This document shows positions 15,593-23,985 of a stretch of DNA of 33,219 nucleotides, piece after piece. The DNA comes from Curtobacterium sp. A7_M15. Lineage in GTDB: Bacteria; Actinomycetota; Actinomycetes; Actinomycetales; Microbacteriaceae. The translations under genes were made by a program, and so were the position numbers. The stretch's first letter is position 1. Each line of letters starts with the position of its first letter. The notes under the pieces were generated by a model. The model ran no database searches and was not told the DNA's origin. It saw nothing but the letters and a program-made list of their open reading frames with translations. The stretch lies in NCBI RefSeq assembly GCF_030705415.1, contig NZ_JAUZED010000032.1, positions 1 through 33,219 on the forward strand, in the 5' to 3' direction.

Positions 15593-16897
15593 ATGGTGGG
15601 AAGCAGGACCGGAACACTCGCAGCCGTCAGTCGGCGCGGGTTCCTCGCCGGCGCGGCAGGTGGAGTAGCACTCGGCACGATGGCGCTCGCAGGGTGCGCC
15701 GCACCGCGACCGGCAGCAGGCGGCACGACGACGCTGCGCTTCTACGAGCAGAAACAAGAGGTGATCGCGTACTTCGACGACCTCCTCCGGAAGTTCGAGC
15801 GGGGACACCCGGGGATCTCGGTGGTGCACGACAGCACGACGGCGATCGCGCCGCAGTTCGTCCGCGGTGAGCCGGCGGACGTCGGGTGCTTCAACGACAA
15901 CCTCGAACTCGCGCGGTACATCTCGCGAGGGGTGCTGCGCGACCTCGGAGACCTCCCGTCGGCGGCGCGCATCCGCCCGAGCATCGACGGGCTGACGAAC
16001 CAGTACGCCACCTACCCCGGGCGGACGAGCGTGCTGCCGTACTCGCTCGCCGCGGCCGGGGTCATCTACAACAAGCGCATCTTCGCCGACCACGGCTTGC
16101 CGGTCCCCGAGACGTGGGACGACTTCGTCGAGGTGTGCCGGACCCTGCAGAAGGCCGGGATCACGCCGATCTACGCGACGGACCGTGACACCTGGACGCT
16201 CTGGCAGGGGCTCTTCGACTACTCCGTCGGCAGCCTGGTCGACACCGGGACGTTCTTCCGGAAGATGAAGGCCCTGGGCACCGACGTCGGTCCGGACTCC
16301 GAGGTCTCGTTCGAGCAGGACTTCGCGGTCCCGATGGAACGCGCGAAGACGATCTCGTCGTTCTTCAACCCGGACCACGCGACCCGCGCCTACGCGGACG
16401 GCAACCTCGCGTTCGGCCAGGGGAAGGCCGCCATGTACCTGCAGGGACCGTGGGCGCTGGGCCAGATCGCACTGATCGACGAGAAGCTCGAGGTCGGCAC
16501 GTTCGCGCTGCCCGTGTCGAACGACCCGTCGGAGCGCAAGGCGCGGGTGAACATCGACCTCGGCCTCTGGATCCCCACGGCGACCCGGAACCTCGAGCAG
16601 GCCGAGGAGCTCGTCGAGTTCCTCATGCAGCCCGAGGTGATCGACGCCTACAACCGCGACAACCTCGCGTACTCGACCACGAAGGACGCCCCGCCGCAGC
16701 GTGACGAGCGACTCGCCGGGCTCCAACAGTACGTCGACGACGCCGCGTTCTACCAGGGCGCGGGGACGTTCATCCCGACGTCGATCCCGCTCGGCAACTA
16801 CCTGCAGTCGGCGATCCGGAGCGGGGACTTCACCTCGATGCTGCGGCGGCTCGACGCGGACTGGCGGCGCCTCGCCGGCCGGTCGGCGACGGTCTGA
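15593..16897 (+). CDS. Sugar ABC transporter solute-binding lipoprotein (Tat-type signal)
   Basis: This 434-residue extracellular binding protein has a twin-arginine signal SRRGFLAG (R14-R15) followed by a hydrophobic stretch and lipobox LAGC with the cysteine at residue 35, so it is probably exported folded by Tat and lipidated. The mature domain has SBP family 1 features: TTLRFYEQKQEVIAYF, KFERGHPGISVV, VLPYSLAAAGVIYNKRIF and the FGQGKAAMYLQGPW segment. The ATG at 15593 follows GGGAGAG. It heads an operon with two permeases and a GH31 enzyme, so an alpha-linked glucoside or xyloside is the likely ligand (inference from the neighbour). Confidence 0.92.
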   Translation: MVGSRTGTLAAVSRRGFLAGAAGGVALGTMALAGCAAPRPAAGGTTTLRFYEQKQEVIAYFDDLLRKFERGHPGISVVHDSTTAIAPQFVRGEPADVGCFNDNLELARYISRGVLRDLGDLPSAARIRPSIDGLTNQYATYPGRTSVLPYSLAAAGVIYNKRIFADHGLPVPETWDDFVEVCRTLQKAGITPIYATDRDTWTLWQGLFDYSVGSLVDTGTFFRKMKALGTDVGPDSEVSFEQDFAVPMERAKTISSFFNPDHATRAYADGNLAFGQGKAAMYLQGPWALGQIALIDEKLEVGTFALPVSNDPSERKARVNIDLGLWIPTATRNLEQAEELVEFLMQPEVIDAYNRDNLAYSTTKDAPPQRDERLAGLQQYVDDAAFYQGAGTFIPTSIPLGNYLQSAIRSGDFTSMLRRLDADWRRLAGRSATV

Positions 16898-16924
16898 GCC
16901 GGCCCAGGACGATCAGGAGCGATC

Positions 16925-17881
16925 ATGACCATGCAGACCCCGTTGTCCCGCGACACCGATCCGGCGACGTCCGGGCCGGCGACCGCGGCCTCCCGCGTGC
17001 ACCGGCGCGTGGGCTCCCTCCACCGGACCGAGGGGATGTACTACCTCTTCCTCGTGCCGGCTCTGGTGCTCTTCACCGCGTTCGTCGTGGCACCCGCCTG
17101 CGTCGGCATCTTCTACAGCTTCACCGACTACCTCGGGTTCGGCGCTTGGCACTTCCTCGGGATCGAGAACTACCGCGCGCTGGTCTCCGATCCGTCGATC
17201 GTGTCGTCGTACGGGTTCACGCTCGGCTTCGCGGTCGTGACGGTGATCGTCACGCAGGTGATCGCGCTCGCGCTGGCGATCGCCCTCGCGAAGCGGATCC
17301 GCTTCGCGGCCGGCCTCCGTTCGGTCTTCGTGATCCCGATGGTGATCTCCGGGATCATCGTCGCCTACGTGTTCAACTTCCTGTTCTCCAACACCGTGCC
17401 GGCGCTGGCCACGAGCGTCGGGTTCGGACCGCTCGAACAGAGCATCCTGGGCGACCCGAACCTGGCGTGGCTCGCCATCGTCATCGTCTCCGCGTGGCAG
17501 ACGGTCCCCGGCGCACTGCTCATCTACACCGCGGGGCTGACGTCGATCCCCGAGGACCTGTACGAGGCGAGCTCGCTCGACGGTGCCACGGGGTGGAAGC
17601 AGCTCCGCGCGATCACCCTCCCGCTGCTCGGCGGCTTCATCGTCATCAACACCGTGCTCGGCGTGAAGGGGTACCTCGGTGCGTACGACGTGATCGTCGG
17701 TCTCACGAACGGCGGCCCCGGATCCGCGACGAGCAGCGTCGCGATGACCATCTTCGGCGGTTTCACCGGTGGCGACTACGCCTACCAGATGGCGAACGCG
17801 ACCGTGTTCTTCATCATCACCGTCCTCATCTCCGTGCTGCAGCTCGCGGCGACCCGCGGAAGGAACCTGCGACTCGCATGA
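16925..17881 (+). CDS. Carbohydrate ABC transporter permease, MalF/CUT1 type
   Basis: This 318-residue membrane permease has a hydrophilic N-terminus, a first helix YYLFLVPALVLFTAFVVAP, and the GIFYSFTDYLGFGAW segment typical of MalF-like proteins. The EAA loop is LYEASSLDGATGWKQL followed by ITLPLLGG, and LTNGGPGSATSSVAM follows. AGGAG lies 6 nt before the ATG. It starts 27 nt after the binding-protein gene and overlaps the next permease by 4 nt (ATGA). It works in the cytoplasmic membrane as half of the channel; no cognate ATPase is encoded in the operon. Confidence 0.93.
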   Translation: MTMQTPLSRDTDPATSGPATAASRVHRRVGSLHRTEGMYYLFLVPALVLFTAFVVAPACVGIFYSFTDYLGFGAWHFLGIENYRALVSDPSIVSSYGFTLGFAVVTVIVTQVIALALAIALAKRIRFAAGLRSVFVIPMVISGIIVAYVFNFLFSNTVPALATSVGFGPLEQSILGDPNLAWLAIVIVSAWQTVPGALLIYTAGLTSIPEDLYEASSLDGATGWKQLRAITLPLLGGFIVINTVLGVKGYLGAYDVIVGLTNGGPGSATSSVAMTIFGGFTGGDYAYQMANATVFFIITVLISVLQLAATRGRNLRLA

Positions 17882-18789
17882 CCGCCATCGACACCCGACC
17901 CCCGACCGACACGCACGCGGTGACCACCGGCGGTCCCCGACGACCGGCCCGGAACCACCGCCGACGCCTGGGCGGCACGAACTGGACGCTCACCGTGGTG
18001 CTCGGGCTCGCCTCGCTCACCGTGCTCGTCCCGCTGTACGTCACGGCCGCGATGGCCTTCAAGACGAGCAAGCAGTCCGTCGACGGCAACGCCCTCTCCC
18101 TGCCGTTCCCGTTCAACCCGGGGTCCTTCGCCGAGGCCTGGCAGCTCACCCGCTTCCCGGTGTCGTTCTCGGTCTCGCTCGGCGTCGCGGCGCTGACCGT
18201 CGTCGCCACGCTGCTGCTCAGTTCGTTCGCGTCGTACGCGATCGTCCGGAACTGGCACAAGCGGTTCTTCCGGTGGTCCTTCGTCTACCTGCTCGCGGCG
18301 ATGTTCCTGCCCTTCCCGGTGGTCGCCCTGCCGCAGATCAAGCTCACCGCGCAGATGGGACTCGACAACCCGATCGGCGTGGGGATCCTGCACGCCATGT
18401 TCCAGTTGTCGTTCAGCGTGCTCCTCTACTCCGCGTACCTGCGGTCGATCCCGGTCGAGCTCGAGGAGAGCGCCCGGATCGACGGCGCGTCCACCTGGCA
18501 GATCTTCTGGCGGATCATCCTGCCGCTGCTCGGCCCCATGAACGCGACGGTCGGCATCTTCGCGTTCCTCGCGTCCTGGAACGACTTCATGATGCCCTCG
18601 CTCATCACCGCCGATCCCACCTTGCAGACCCTGCCGGTCGTGCAGAACATCTTCCAGAGCAAGTTCGGCACGAACTACAACGTGGCCTTCGCCTCGTACC
18701 TGATGGCCATGGCACCGACGATCATCGTGTACCTGTTCGCGCAGCGCTGGGTGATCAGCGGTGTGACGCAGGGCGCGGTCAAGAGCTAG
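17878..18789 (+). CDS. Carbohydrate ABC transporter permease, MalG/CUT1 type
   Basis: This 303-residue permease starts with a long polar, basic N-terminus (RRPARNHRRR), then a helix LTVVLGLASLTVLVPLYVTAAMAFKTSKQ. The EAA loop reads LEESARIDGASTWQIF and IILPLLGP, and the C-terminus RWVISGVTQGAVKS matches MalG-type proteins. The ATG overlaps the stop of the upstream permease (ATGA). Together the two permeases form the import channel for the sugar bound by the lipoprotein. The GH31 gene follows after 8 nt. Confidence 0.93.
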   Translation: MTAIDTRPPTDTHAVTTGGPRRPARNHRRRLGGTNWTLTVVLGLASLTVLVPLYVTAAMAFKTSKQSVDGNALSLPFPFNPGSFAEAWQLTRFPVSFSVSLGVAALTVVATLLLSSFASYAIVRNWHKRFFRWSFVYLLAAMFLPFPVVALPQIKLTAQMGLDNPIGVGILHAMFQLSFSVLLYSAYLRSIPVELEESARIDGASTWQIFWRIILPLLGPMNATVGIFAFLASWNDFMMPSLITADPTLQTLPVVQNIFQSKFGTNYNVAFASYLMAMAPTIIVYLFAQRWVISGVTQGAVKS

Positions 18790-18797
18790 GAGCACGG

Positions 18798-21149
18798 ATG
18801 ACCACGACGGACACGATCCGTCCCTTCCCGGGGTCCGACCCCGTCGCCGATCCGGCGGCCGTCGTCGTCGGCGAGCACTGGCGGGTGACCGTCCTCGACG
18901 AGGGGACGTTCCGGGTGGAGTGGAGCGAGGACGGCGGGTTCGAGGACCGCGCGTCCACGTTCGCCCTCCGCCGTCGACTCGACGTCCCGGAGTTCCGGGT
19001 CGAGCGGACCACCGGAGCCGGCGGCGTGGTCGTCACCACGGCCCGGGCCCGGCTGCGCTACGACGGCCGTCCGTTCTCCGCGAGCGGCTTCGTCGTCGAG
19101 ACGATCGGACCCGACGCGAACCGGTGGCGCTGGGGGCAGGAGGCGCGCGACCTCGGCGGCACGGGGCGCACCCTCGACGACGTCGACGGTCGCATGCCGC
19201 TCGAACCGGGCATCCTCGCCCGGGACGGCATCACCGTGCTGGACGACAGCGACTCGTTCCTGTTCGAGGACGACGGCTGGATCGGCACCCGTGTGCGGGG
19301 GCGTCGGGACGTGACCGTGTTCGCGTACGGCCGGGACTTCGACGCCGCACTCGGCTCGTACCACGCGGTGTCCGGTGCGCCGTCGCTGATGCCGCGGTGG
19401 GCACTCGGCAACTGGTGGAGCCGCTACCACCCGTACAGCGACAGCTCCTACCTGGCGCTCATGGACCGGTTCGCCGAGGAACACCTGCCGTTCTCCGTCG
19501 CGGTCATCGACATGGACTGGCACCGGGTCGACTCCGTGCCGTCCCGGTTCGGCAACGGTTGGACGGGGTACTCGTGGGAGCCGTCGCTGTTCCCGGACCC
19601 GGCGGCCTTCCTCGGGGAGCTGCACCGCCGTGGGATGCGGACGACGCTCAACCTGCACCCGGCGGACGGCGTCCGGGCGTTCGAGGACGCCTACCCCGCG
19701 GTCGCGGCGGCGATGGGCGTCGATCCCGAGAGCGAGCAGCCGATCCCGTTCGACCCCACCGACCGGCGGTTCGTCGCGGCGTACTTCGAGCTCCTGCACC
19801 GTCCGCTCGAGGAGCAGGGCGTCGACTTCTGGTGGATCGACTGGCAGCAGGGGCGCACGACCGACCTGCCCGGAGTCGACCCGCTCTGGCTCCTGAACCA
19901 CTTCCACCTGCTCGACTCCGCCCGGGACGGCGGCGCCGGCATGACCTTCTCGCGCTACGCCGGCCCCGGGAGCCACCGGTACGCGGTCGGGTTCTCCGGC
20001 GACGCCGTCGTCTCGTGGGCGTCGCTCGCGTTCCAACCCGAGTTCACCGCGACCGCAGCGAACATCGGGTACCCGTGGTGGAGCCACGACATCGGCGGAC
20101 ACACCCGTGGCGTGCGCGACGACGAGCTCGCGACCAGGTGGGTGCAGTTCGGTGTCTTCTCGCCGATCATGCGCCTGCACTCGGCCAACAACCCGTTCAT
20201 CCGCAAGGAGCCGTGGGCGTTCCCCGCCGAAGCGCGTGCGGCGATGGGGGAGGCGCTCCGCTTCCGGCACCGGATGGTGCCCTACCTCCACACGATGAAC
20301 CACCGTGCGGCCGCCGGCACGGCGCTCGTCCGTCCCCTGTACCACCTGGAGCCGCGCCGTGACGAGGCGTACCAGGTGCCGAACACCTACGCGTTCGGAT
20401 CGGAACTGCTCGTCGCGCCGATCGTCGAGCCGCGTGATCCGGCGTCGCTGCACGGCTCGGCGAGGGCCTGGCTCCCGGCCGGCACGTGGACCGACGTCTT
20501 CACCGGCACGGCCTACGCCGGGGACCGGTTCGTCGACCTACACCGCACGCTCGACCACGTCCCGGTGCTGCTGCGAGCGGGCGGGATCCTGCCGCTCACC
20601 GCGCCGGACGAACTCGACGCCACGGTCAACCCGACCGCGTTCGAGGTCCTCGTCGCGCCGGGTTCGTCCGGGTCGTTCACACTCGTGGAGGACCGCGAGG
20701 GTGCCGAGGGCGACACCGTCGAGACGCTATTGACGTGGGACCGCGAGCGCGCCGAGTTCCGGGTGCACCCCGCGTCGGGTGCGCTCGACGTCGTCGCGGC
20801 CCGCCGCCGCTGGCGCGTCACGTTCCTGGCCGCGCCGGTCGACGGCCAGCACGTCGACGCTGCCGCGGCGGACCGGTTCTCGGTCGACCTCGCCGCCGAC
20901 ACCGCGACCGGTGGGGTCGTGGCGCTCGCCGGCCCGCCCGTGGTCGGGACGGACGCACGGGAGCGCATCCGGACGGTCCTCGAGGGCGCACAGGCCGGCA
21001 ACCCGGAGAAGCTCGCCGCGTGGGAGGTCGTGTCGAGGGACCGGCCCCGCGCGGACCGCATCGTGGAACTCGGGACCGTGGGGCTCCCCGACCCGGTGCG
21101 GGACGTCGTGGTGGAGCTCCTCGGGAGCGTGCACCCGGGCGAGGGGTAG
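18798..21149 (+). CDS. Glycoside hydrolase family 31 (alpha-glucosidase/xylosidase type)
   Basis: This 783-residue enzyme has a GH31 domain order: N-terminal beta-sandwich (about 1-195), a (beta/alpha)8 barrel (from LMPRWALGNWWSRYHPYSD) and C-terminal beta domains. The retaining catalytic pair can be placed: nucleophile D348 in FWWIDWQQG and acid/base D402 in FSGDAVVSWASL. The nucleophile motif differs from the more usual WxDMNE, which marks a less studied GH31 branch. No signal peptide is present, so it acts in the cytoplasm on imported sugar. The ATG at 18798 follows AGGAG 5 nt upstream and lies 8 nt past the permease stop. The C-terminal 90 residues are less recognisable. Alpha-glucoside or isomalto-type substrates are plausible but not proven. 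Confidence 0.92.
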   Translation: MTTTDTIRPFPGSDPVADPAAVVVGEHWRVTVLDEGTFRVEWSEDGGFEDRASTFALRRRLDVPEFRVERTTGAGGVVVTTARARLRYDGRPFSASGFVVETIGPDANRWRWGQEARDLGGTGRTLDDVDGRMPLEPGILARDGITVLDDSDSFLFEDDGWIGTRVRGRRDVTVFAYGRDFDAALGSYHAVSGAPSLMPRWALGNWWSRYHPYSDSSYLALMDRFAEEHLPFSVAVIDMDWHRVDSVPSRFGNGWTGYSWEPSLFPDPAAFLGELHRRGMRTTLNLHPADGVRAFEDAYPAVAAAMGVDPESEQPIPFDPTDRRFVAAYFELLHRPLEEQGVDFWWIDWQQGRTTDLPGVDPLWLLNHFHLLDSARDGGAGMTFSRYAGPGSHRYAVGFSGDAVVSWASLAFQPEFTATAANIGYPWWSHDIGGHTRGVRDDELATRWVQFGVFSPIMRLHSANNPFIRKEPWAFPAEARAAMGEALRFRHRMVPYLHTMNHRAAAGTALVRPLYHLEPRRDEAYQVPNTYAFGSELLVAPIVEPRDPASLHGSARAWLPAGTWTDVFTGTAYAGDRFVDLHRTLDHVPVLLRAGGILPLTAPDELDATVNPTAFEVLVAPGSSGSFTLVEDREGAEGDTVETLLTWDRERAEFRVHPASGALDVVAARRRWRVTFLAAPVDGQHVDAAAADRFSVDLAADTATGGVVALAGPPVVGTDARERIRTVLEGAQAGNPEKLAAWEVVSRDRPRADRIVELGTVGLPDPVRDVVVELLGSVHPGEG

Positions 21150-21160
21150 CGGACGACGGT

Positions 21161-21239
21161 CAGCGGTCGGGGCGGCTCGGGTGCGGCGCGCCCCGCGCTC
21201 GCCGGGGCTCAGCGGTCGGGGCGACCCGGGTGCGGCGCG
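21161..21239. repeat. 49-bp-offset duplication of the lacI 3' end
   Basis: About 30 bp starting CAGCGGTCGGGGCG at 21161-21190 recur at 21210-21239 with two mismatches. The second copy encodes the last residues and stop of the LacI-type gene (minus strand), and the first copy lies in the intergenic gap and also contains a TGA in the same orientation. It looks like a small tandem duplication of the gene end. Confidence 0.7.
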
Positions 21240-22228
21240 CTCTCGCCGACCAGTAGCCGGTGCCCGACCGTCACGTAGCGTCCGGCGACGTCGCTCCCGT
21301 CCATCCGTTCGACGAGCAGGTCCAGTGCGGTCGCGGCGAGCGCGACCGTGTCCGGCGCGACCGACGTCAGGCTCGGTGCGAGGCTCGACCCCAGGGCGAT
21401 GGCGTCCCACCCGACGACCGCGATGTCCCGCGGCGCCTCCAGACCGCGCAACCGCATCGCGCGGAGCACGCCGACGGCGGCGAGGTCGTCCCGGCAGAGC
21501 AGCCCGTCGACGTCGAGCCCGGCGTCGAGGGCACGTCCGAAGGCGGCCTCGGCACCGGGCGCGTCCCCGACCTCGCGCGGGACGAGGAACTCCGCGTCGA
21601 TGCCGGCCGCCGCGAGCCCGGAGCGGTACCCGTCCAACCGGAGGGCTGACGTCCTCGACCCGGTGCCGGCCTCGTGGCCGAAGAACCCGATGCGACGGCA
21701 GCCGAGCGCCGCGAGGTGCGCGACGGCGTCCGCCGCCGCACGTCGGTTGTCGATGGCGACCTGGTCGGCCGAACGGGGCCGGACGTCCTCGCCGAGGAAC
21801 ACGACCGCGGTGTCCCCACGGACGGCGTCGATGGCCTCCGGGGAGAGGATCTGCGGGTGGATCACGACGCCGTCGACCACGCCGGCCTCGCGGCCGCGGA
21901 CGGCCGAGCGCTCACCCTCCGCCGAGTCGCCGGTCTCCTCGAGCAGGAGCTGGAACCCGCGGGCCGCGCAGACGTGCGAGAAGACGTGGGCGAGCTCCGC
22001 GAAGTACGGCCGGCGCAGGTCGGGGAACGCGAACGCGAGCATGTTCGACCGGCCCGTCGCGAGCGCTCGGCCGGAGACGTTCGGCCGGTAGCCGAGCTCG
22101 TCGATGGCAGCCTGCACACGATCGCGCATGGCCACGCTCACGTGCTGGTAGCCGCGGACGACGTTGGACACGGTCTTCATCGAGACGCCGGCGTGCGCGG
22201 CGACGTCCTGCAGCGTGACCTTGCCCAT
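21209..22228 (-). CDS. LacI-family transcriptional regulator (GH31 ABC operon)
   Basis: This 339-residue repressor has an N-terminal helix-turn-helix VTLQDVAAHAGVSMKTVSNVVRG and hinge region YRPNVSGRALATGRSNMLAFAF. A periplasmic-binding-protein-like effector domain follows, with VDGVVIHPQIL, RRIGFFGHE, DGLLCRDDLAAVGVL, DIAVVGWDAI and LTSVAPDT. It converges with the GH31 gene. The palindrome GTTTACAGCGCTGTAAAC in the operon promoter 6 kb away is the likely target. No comparable palindrome precedes its own start, so autorepression is not evident. The ATG at 22228 has only a weak ribosome site (GGTGAG). Confidence 0.9.
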   Translation of the reverse strand: MGKVTLQDVAAHAGVSMKTVSNVVRGYQHVSVAMRDRVQAAIDELGYRPNVSGRALATGRSNMLAFAFPDLRRPYFAELAHVFSHVCAARGFQLLLEETGDSAEGERSAVRGREAGVVDGVVIHPQILSPEAIDAVRGDTAVVFLGEDVRPRSADQVAIDNRRAAADAVAHLAALGCRRIGFFGHEAGTGSRTSALRLDGYRSGLAAAGIDAEFLVPREVGDAPGAEAAFGRALDAGLDVDGLLCRDDLAAVGVLRAMRLRGLEAPRDIAVVGWDAIALGSSLAPSLTSVAPDTVALAATALDLLVERMDGSDVAGRYVTVGHRLLVGESAPHPGRPDR

Positions 22229-22262
22229 CCGCTCACCGTACCGGCGCCCGACGGAGCCGACC

Positions 22263-22277
22263 CGCGCCTCCCGTCCC
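22263..22277. repeat. Solo arm of the dispersed hairpin family
   Basis: CGCGCCTCCCGTCCC matches the right arm of the 28763-28807 hairpin exactly, but I see no matching left arm nearby. It may be a decayed repeat copy in the gap between the LacI-type gene and the aldo/keto reductase gene. Confidence 0.5.
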
Positions 22278-22364
22278 GTGCCGTGAAGGCGCCGGACCGC
22301 GCCCGCGGTCCGATACCGTCGACAGCGGACCCCTCCCACCCCTCGCGAACCGGATCGAGCAACG

Positions 22365-23366
22365 ATGCCTGACGTCCACCGCCCCGCCGACGACCGCTAC
22401 GAGCGTCTCCCGTACGAGCGCGTCGGGAGGAGCGGTCTCCTGCTGCCGCGCATCTCGCTCGGGCTGTGGAACAACTTCGGCACCGACCGGCCGCTCACGA
22501 CGCAGCGCGACATCGTGCTGCACGCGTTCGACCGCGGGGTCACGCACTTCGACCTCGCGAACAACTACGGCCCGCCGCCCGGAGCCGCCGAGGAGCAGTT
22601 CGGCCGCATCGTCGGGTCCGACCTCCGACCGTTCCGCGACGAGATCGTGGTGTCGACGAAGGCCGGCTACGAGATGTGGCCGGGCCCGTACGGCAACTGG
22701 GGCTCGCGAAAGTCGATGCTGGCCTCGCTCGACCAGTCCCTCGGGCGCCTCGGGCTCGAGTACGTCGACGTCTTCTACTCGCACCGCCCGGACCCGTCGA
22801 CGCCGATCGAGGAGACCGTCAGCGCGCTGGTGACCGCGGTCCGTTCGGGCAAGGCGCTCTACGTCGGCATCTCGAACCACGACCCGGCGCAGACGGCAGC
22901 GGCGGCCGAGGCGCTCGCCGCCGAGAACGTCCACCTGCTCATCCACCAGCCGCGCTACAACATGTTCGACCGCGTCCCCGAGGACGGGCTCTTCGACGAG
23001 CTGCTCCGTCTGGGGACCGGCGCGATCGTGTTCTCGCCGCTGGCCGGCGGACTGCTGACCGACCGCTACCTCGACGGGTCCGTCCCGGTCGGATCGCGTG
23101 CAGCAGAGGGTCGCTGGTTCGGCGCCGATCGCATCGACGACGAGTACCTGGCGACCGCGCGTGCCCTGAACGACATCGCAGTGGCGCGCGGGCAGTCGCT
23201 CGCGCAGCTCGCGATCACGTGGGTGCTCCGGCAGCCGGCCGTCACGTCCGCGCTCGTCGGGGCGTCGAGCGTCCGCCAGCTCGACGGGACGCTCGACGCG
23301 CTCGAGGGGGCGCCGCTGACCGACGACGAACTCGCGGCCGTCGACGCGCTGGTGCCGCGCGGCTGA
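22365..23366 (+). CDS. Aldo/keto reductase, YghZ/MgrA type
   Basis: This 333-residue NADPH-dependent reductase has the AKR tetrad: D63 and Y68 (HFDLANNYG), K99 (STKAG) and H140 (FYSHRPDP). The N-terminal YERVGRSGLLLPRISLGLWNNFG, the PPPGAAEEQFG insertion and GYEMWPGPYGNWGSRK are characteristic of the YghZ (L-glyceraldehyde 3-phosphate reductase, AKR14) group. NADPH-binding residues are likely in GASSVRQLDGTLDAL near the C-terminus. It is cytoplasmic and likely detoxifies or reduces short aldehydes. It is transcribed away from the LacI-type gene and is followed by a tandem repeat rather than another linked enzyme. Confidence 0.9.
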   Translation: MPDVHRPADDRYERLPYERVGRSGLLLPRISLGLWNNFGTDRPLTTQRDIVLHAFDRGVTHFDLANNYGPPPGAAEEQFGRIVGSDLRPFRDEIVVSTKAGYEMWPGPYGNWGSRKSMLASLDQSLGRLGLEYVDVFYSHRPDPSTPIEETVSALVTAVRSGKALYVGISNHDPAQTAAAAEALAAENVHLLIHQPRYNMFDRVPEDGLFDELLRLGTGAIVFSPLAGGLLTDRYLDGSVPVGSRAAEGRWFGADRIDDEYLATARALNDIAVARGQSLAQLAITWVLRQPAVTSALVGASSVRQLDGTLDALEGAPLTDDELAAVDALVPRG

Positions 23367-23381
23367 CTCCGGACGGCGCTG

Positions 23382-23510
23382 GCCGCGGGGCTGCGTCCGG
23401 GGTCGTTCGGTCGTTCGGTCGCCGCGGGGCTCGGTCCGCGCGATCCGCTGGCCGCGGGGCTCGGTCCGCGCCGGGCGCTGGCCGCGCGGCTCGGTCCGCG
23501 CCAGGATGGT
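23382..23510. repeat. 30-bp tandem repeat array
   Basis: Three consecutive 30-bp units begin at 23421, 23451 and 23481, each starting GCCGCGGGGCTCGGTCCGCG or one base different (GCCGCGCGGC in the third). A diverged partial unit is at 23382-23400. Between it and the first full unit is TCGTTCGG repeated. The array fills the gap between the aldo/keto reductase and the zinc-finger gene, and its last unit runs into that gene's ribosome-binding region. Confidence 0.85.
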
Positions 23511-23513
23511 GCC

Positions 23514-23873
23514 ATGACGGACCACGCCGAGATGATCCACCCCGACGTCGCACCGAGCGGACCCGGGTGCGTCGAGTGCGACGCCACCGGGTCCTGGTGG
23601 GTGCACCTGCGCCGGTGCGCCGCGTGCGGCCACGTGGGTTGCTGCGACGACTCGCTGAACACCCACGCCACCCGGCACTGGGAGGGGACCGGGCACGCGG
23701 TCATCCAGAGCTACGAGCCCGGCGAGACGTGGTCGTACGACTACCGCGACCGCTCGACGTTCGAGGGCGTGGAGCTCGCGGCGCCGACGAGCCACCCGGT
23801 GGAACAGGCAGTCCCCGGGCCGGCGGATCGCCTGCCCGGGGACTGGTTGGAACTGCTCGGTGGGTCGCGCTAG
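23514..23873 (+). CDS. UBP-type zinc finger protein
   Basis: This 119-residue protein is essentially one UBP-type (ubiquitin-hydrolase-like) zinc finger. Probable metal ligands are C19 and C22, C35 and C38, C43, then H51/H55 and H61, in CVEC, RCAACGHVGCC and the HATRHW-TGHAV run. After the finger comes QSYEPGETWSYDY, the strand that in eukaryotic relatives contacts the ubiquitin C-terminus. Free-standing bacterial UBP fingers are known but their ligand is not established. The ATG at 23514 has GGATGG upstream inside the last tandem repeat unit. It precedes the large NTPase gene by 112 nt on the same strand, though an operon is uncertain because that gene has its own promoter. Confidence 0.85.
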   Translation: MTDHAEMIHPDVAPSGPGCVECDATGSWWVHLRRCAACGHVGCCDDSLNTHATRHWEGTGHAVIQSYEPGETWSYDYRDRSTFEGVELAAPTSHPVEQAVPGPADRLPGDWLELLGGSR

Positions 23874-23919
23874 TTCGCGACGACGGCTTCGTCGTGGCCA
23901 GGAGAAGACGAAATGAGTA

Positions 23920-23949
23920 CTGACAGTCACCCCTCCGGCCCAGTACATT
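23920..23949 (+). promoter_or_regulatory. Probable promoter of the large NTPase gene
   Basis: CTGACA (23920-23925) and TACATT (23944-23949) are separated by 18 nt and lie 37 nt before the ATG of the 1362-residue protein. No operator-like palindrome is seen between them. Confidence 0.5.
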
Positions 23950-23985
23950 CGTCTCACCCGATCCGCGCGACCGACACGGAAGTCC

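Noticed and set aside
18786..20453. Minus-strand open frame of 555 codons opposite the GH31 gene
   Set aside because: Arg/Val/Glu-rich composition, no motif and full overlap with a confident GH31 enzyme.
23421..23510. Tandem 30-bp units as a CRISPR array
   Set aside because: The units abut directly with no unique spacers, and no cas gene is nearby.
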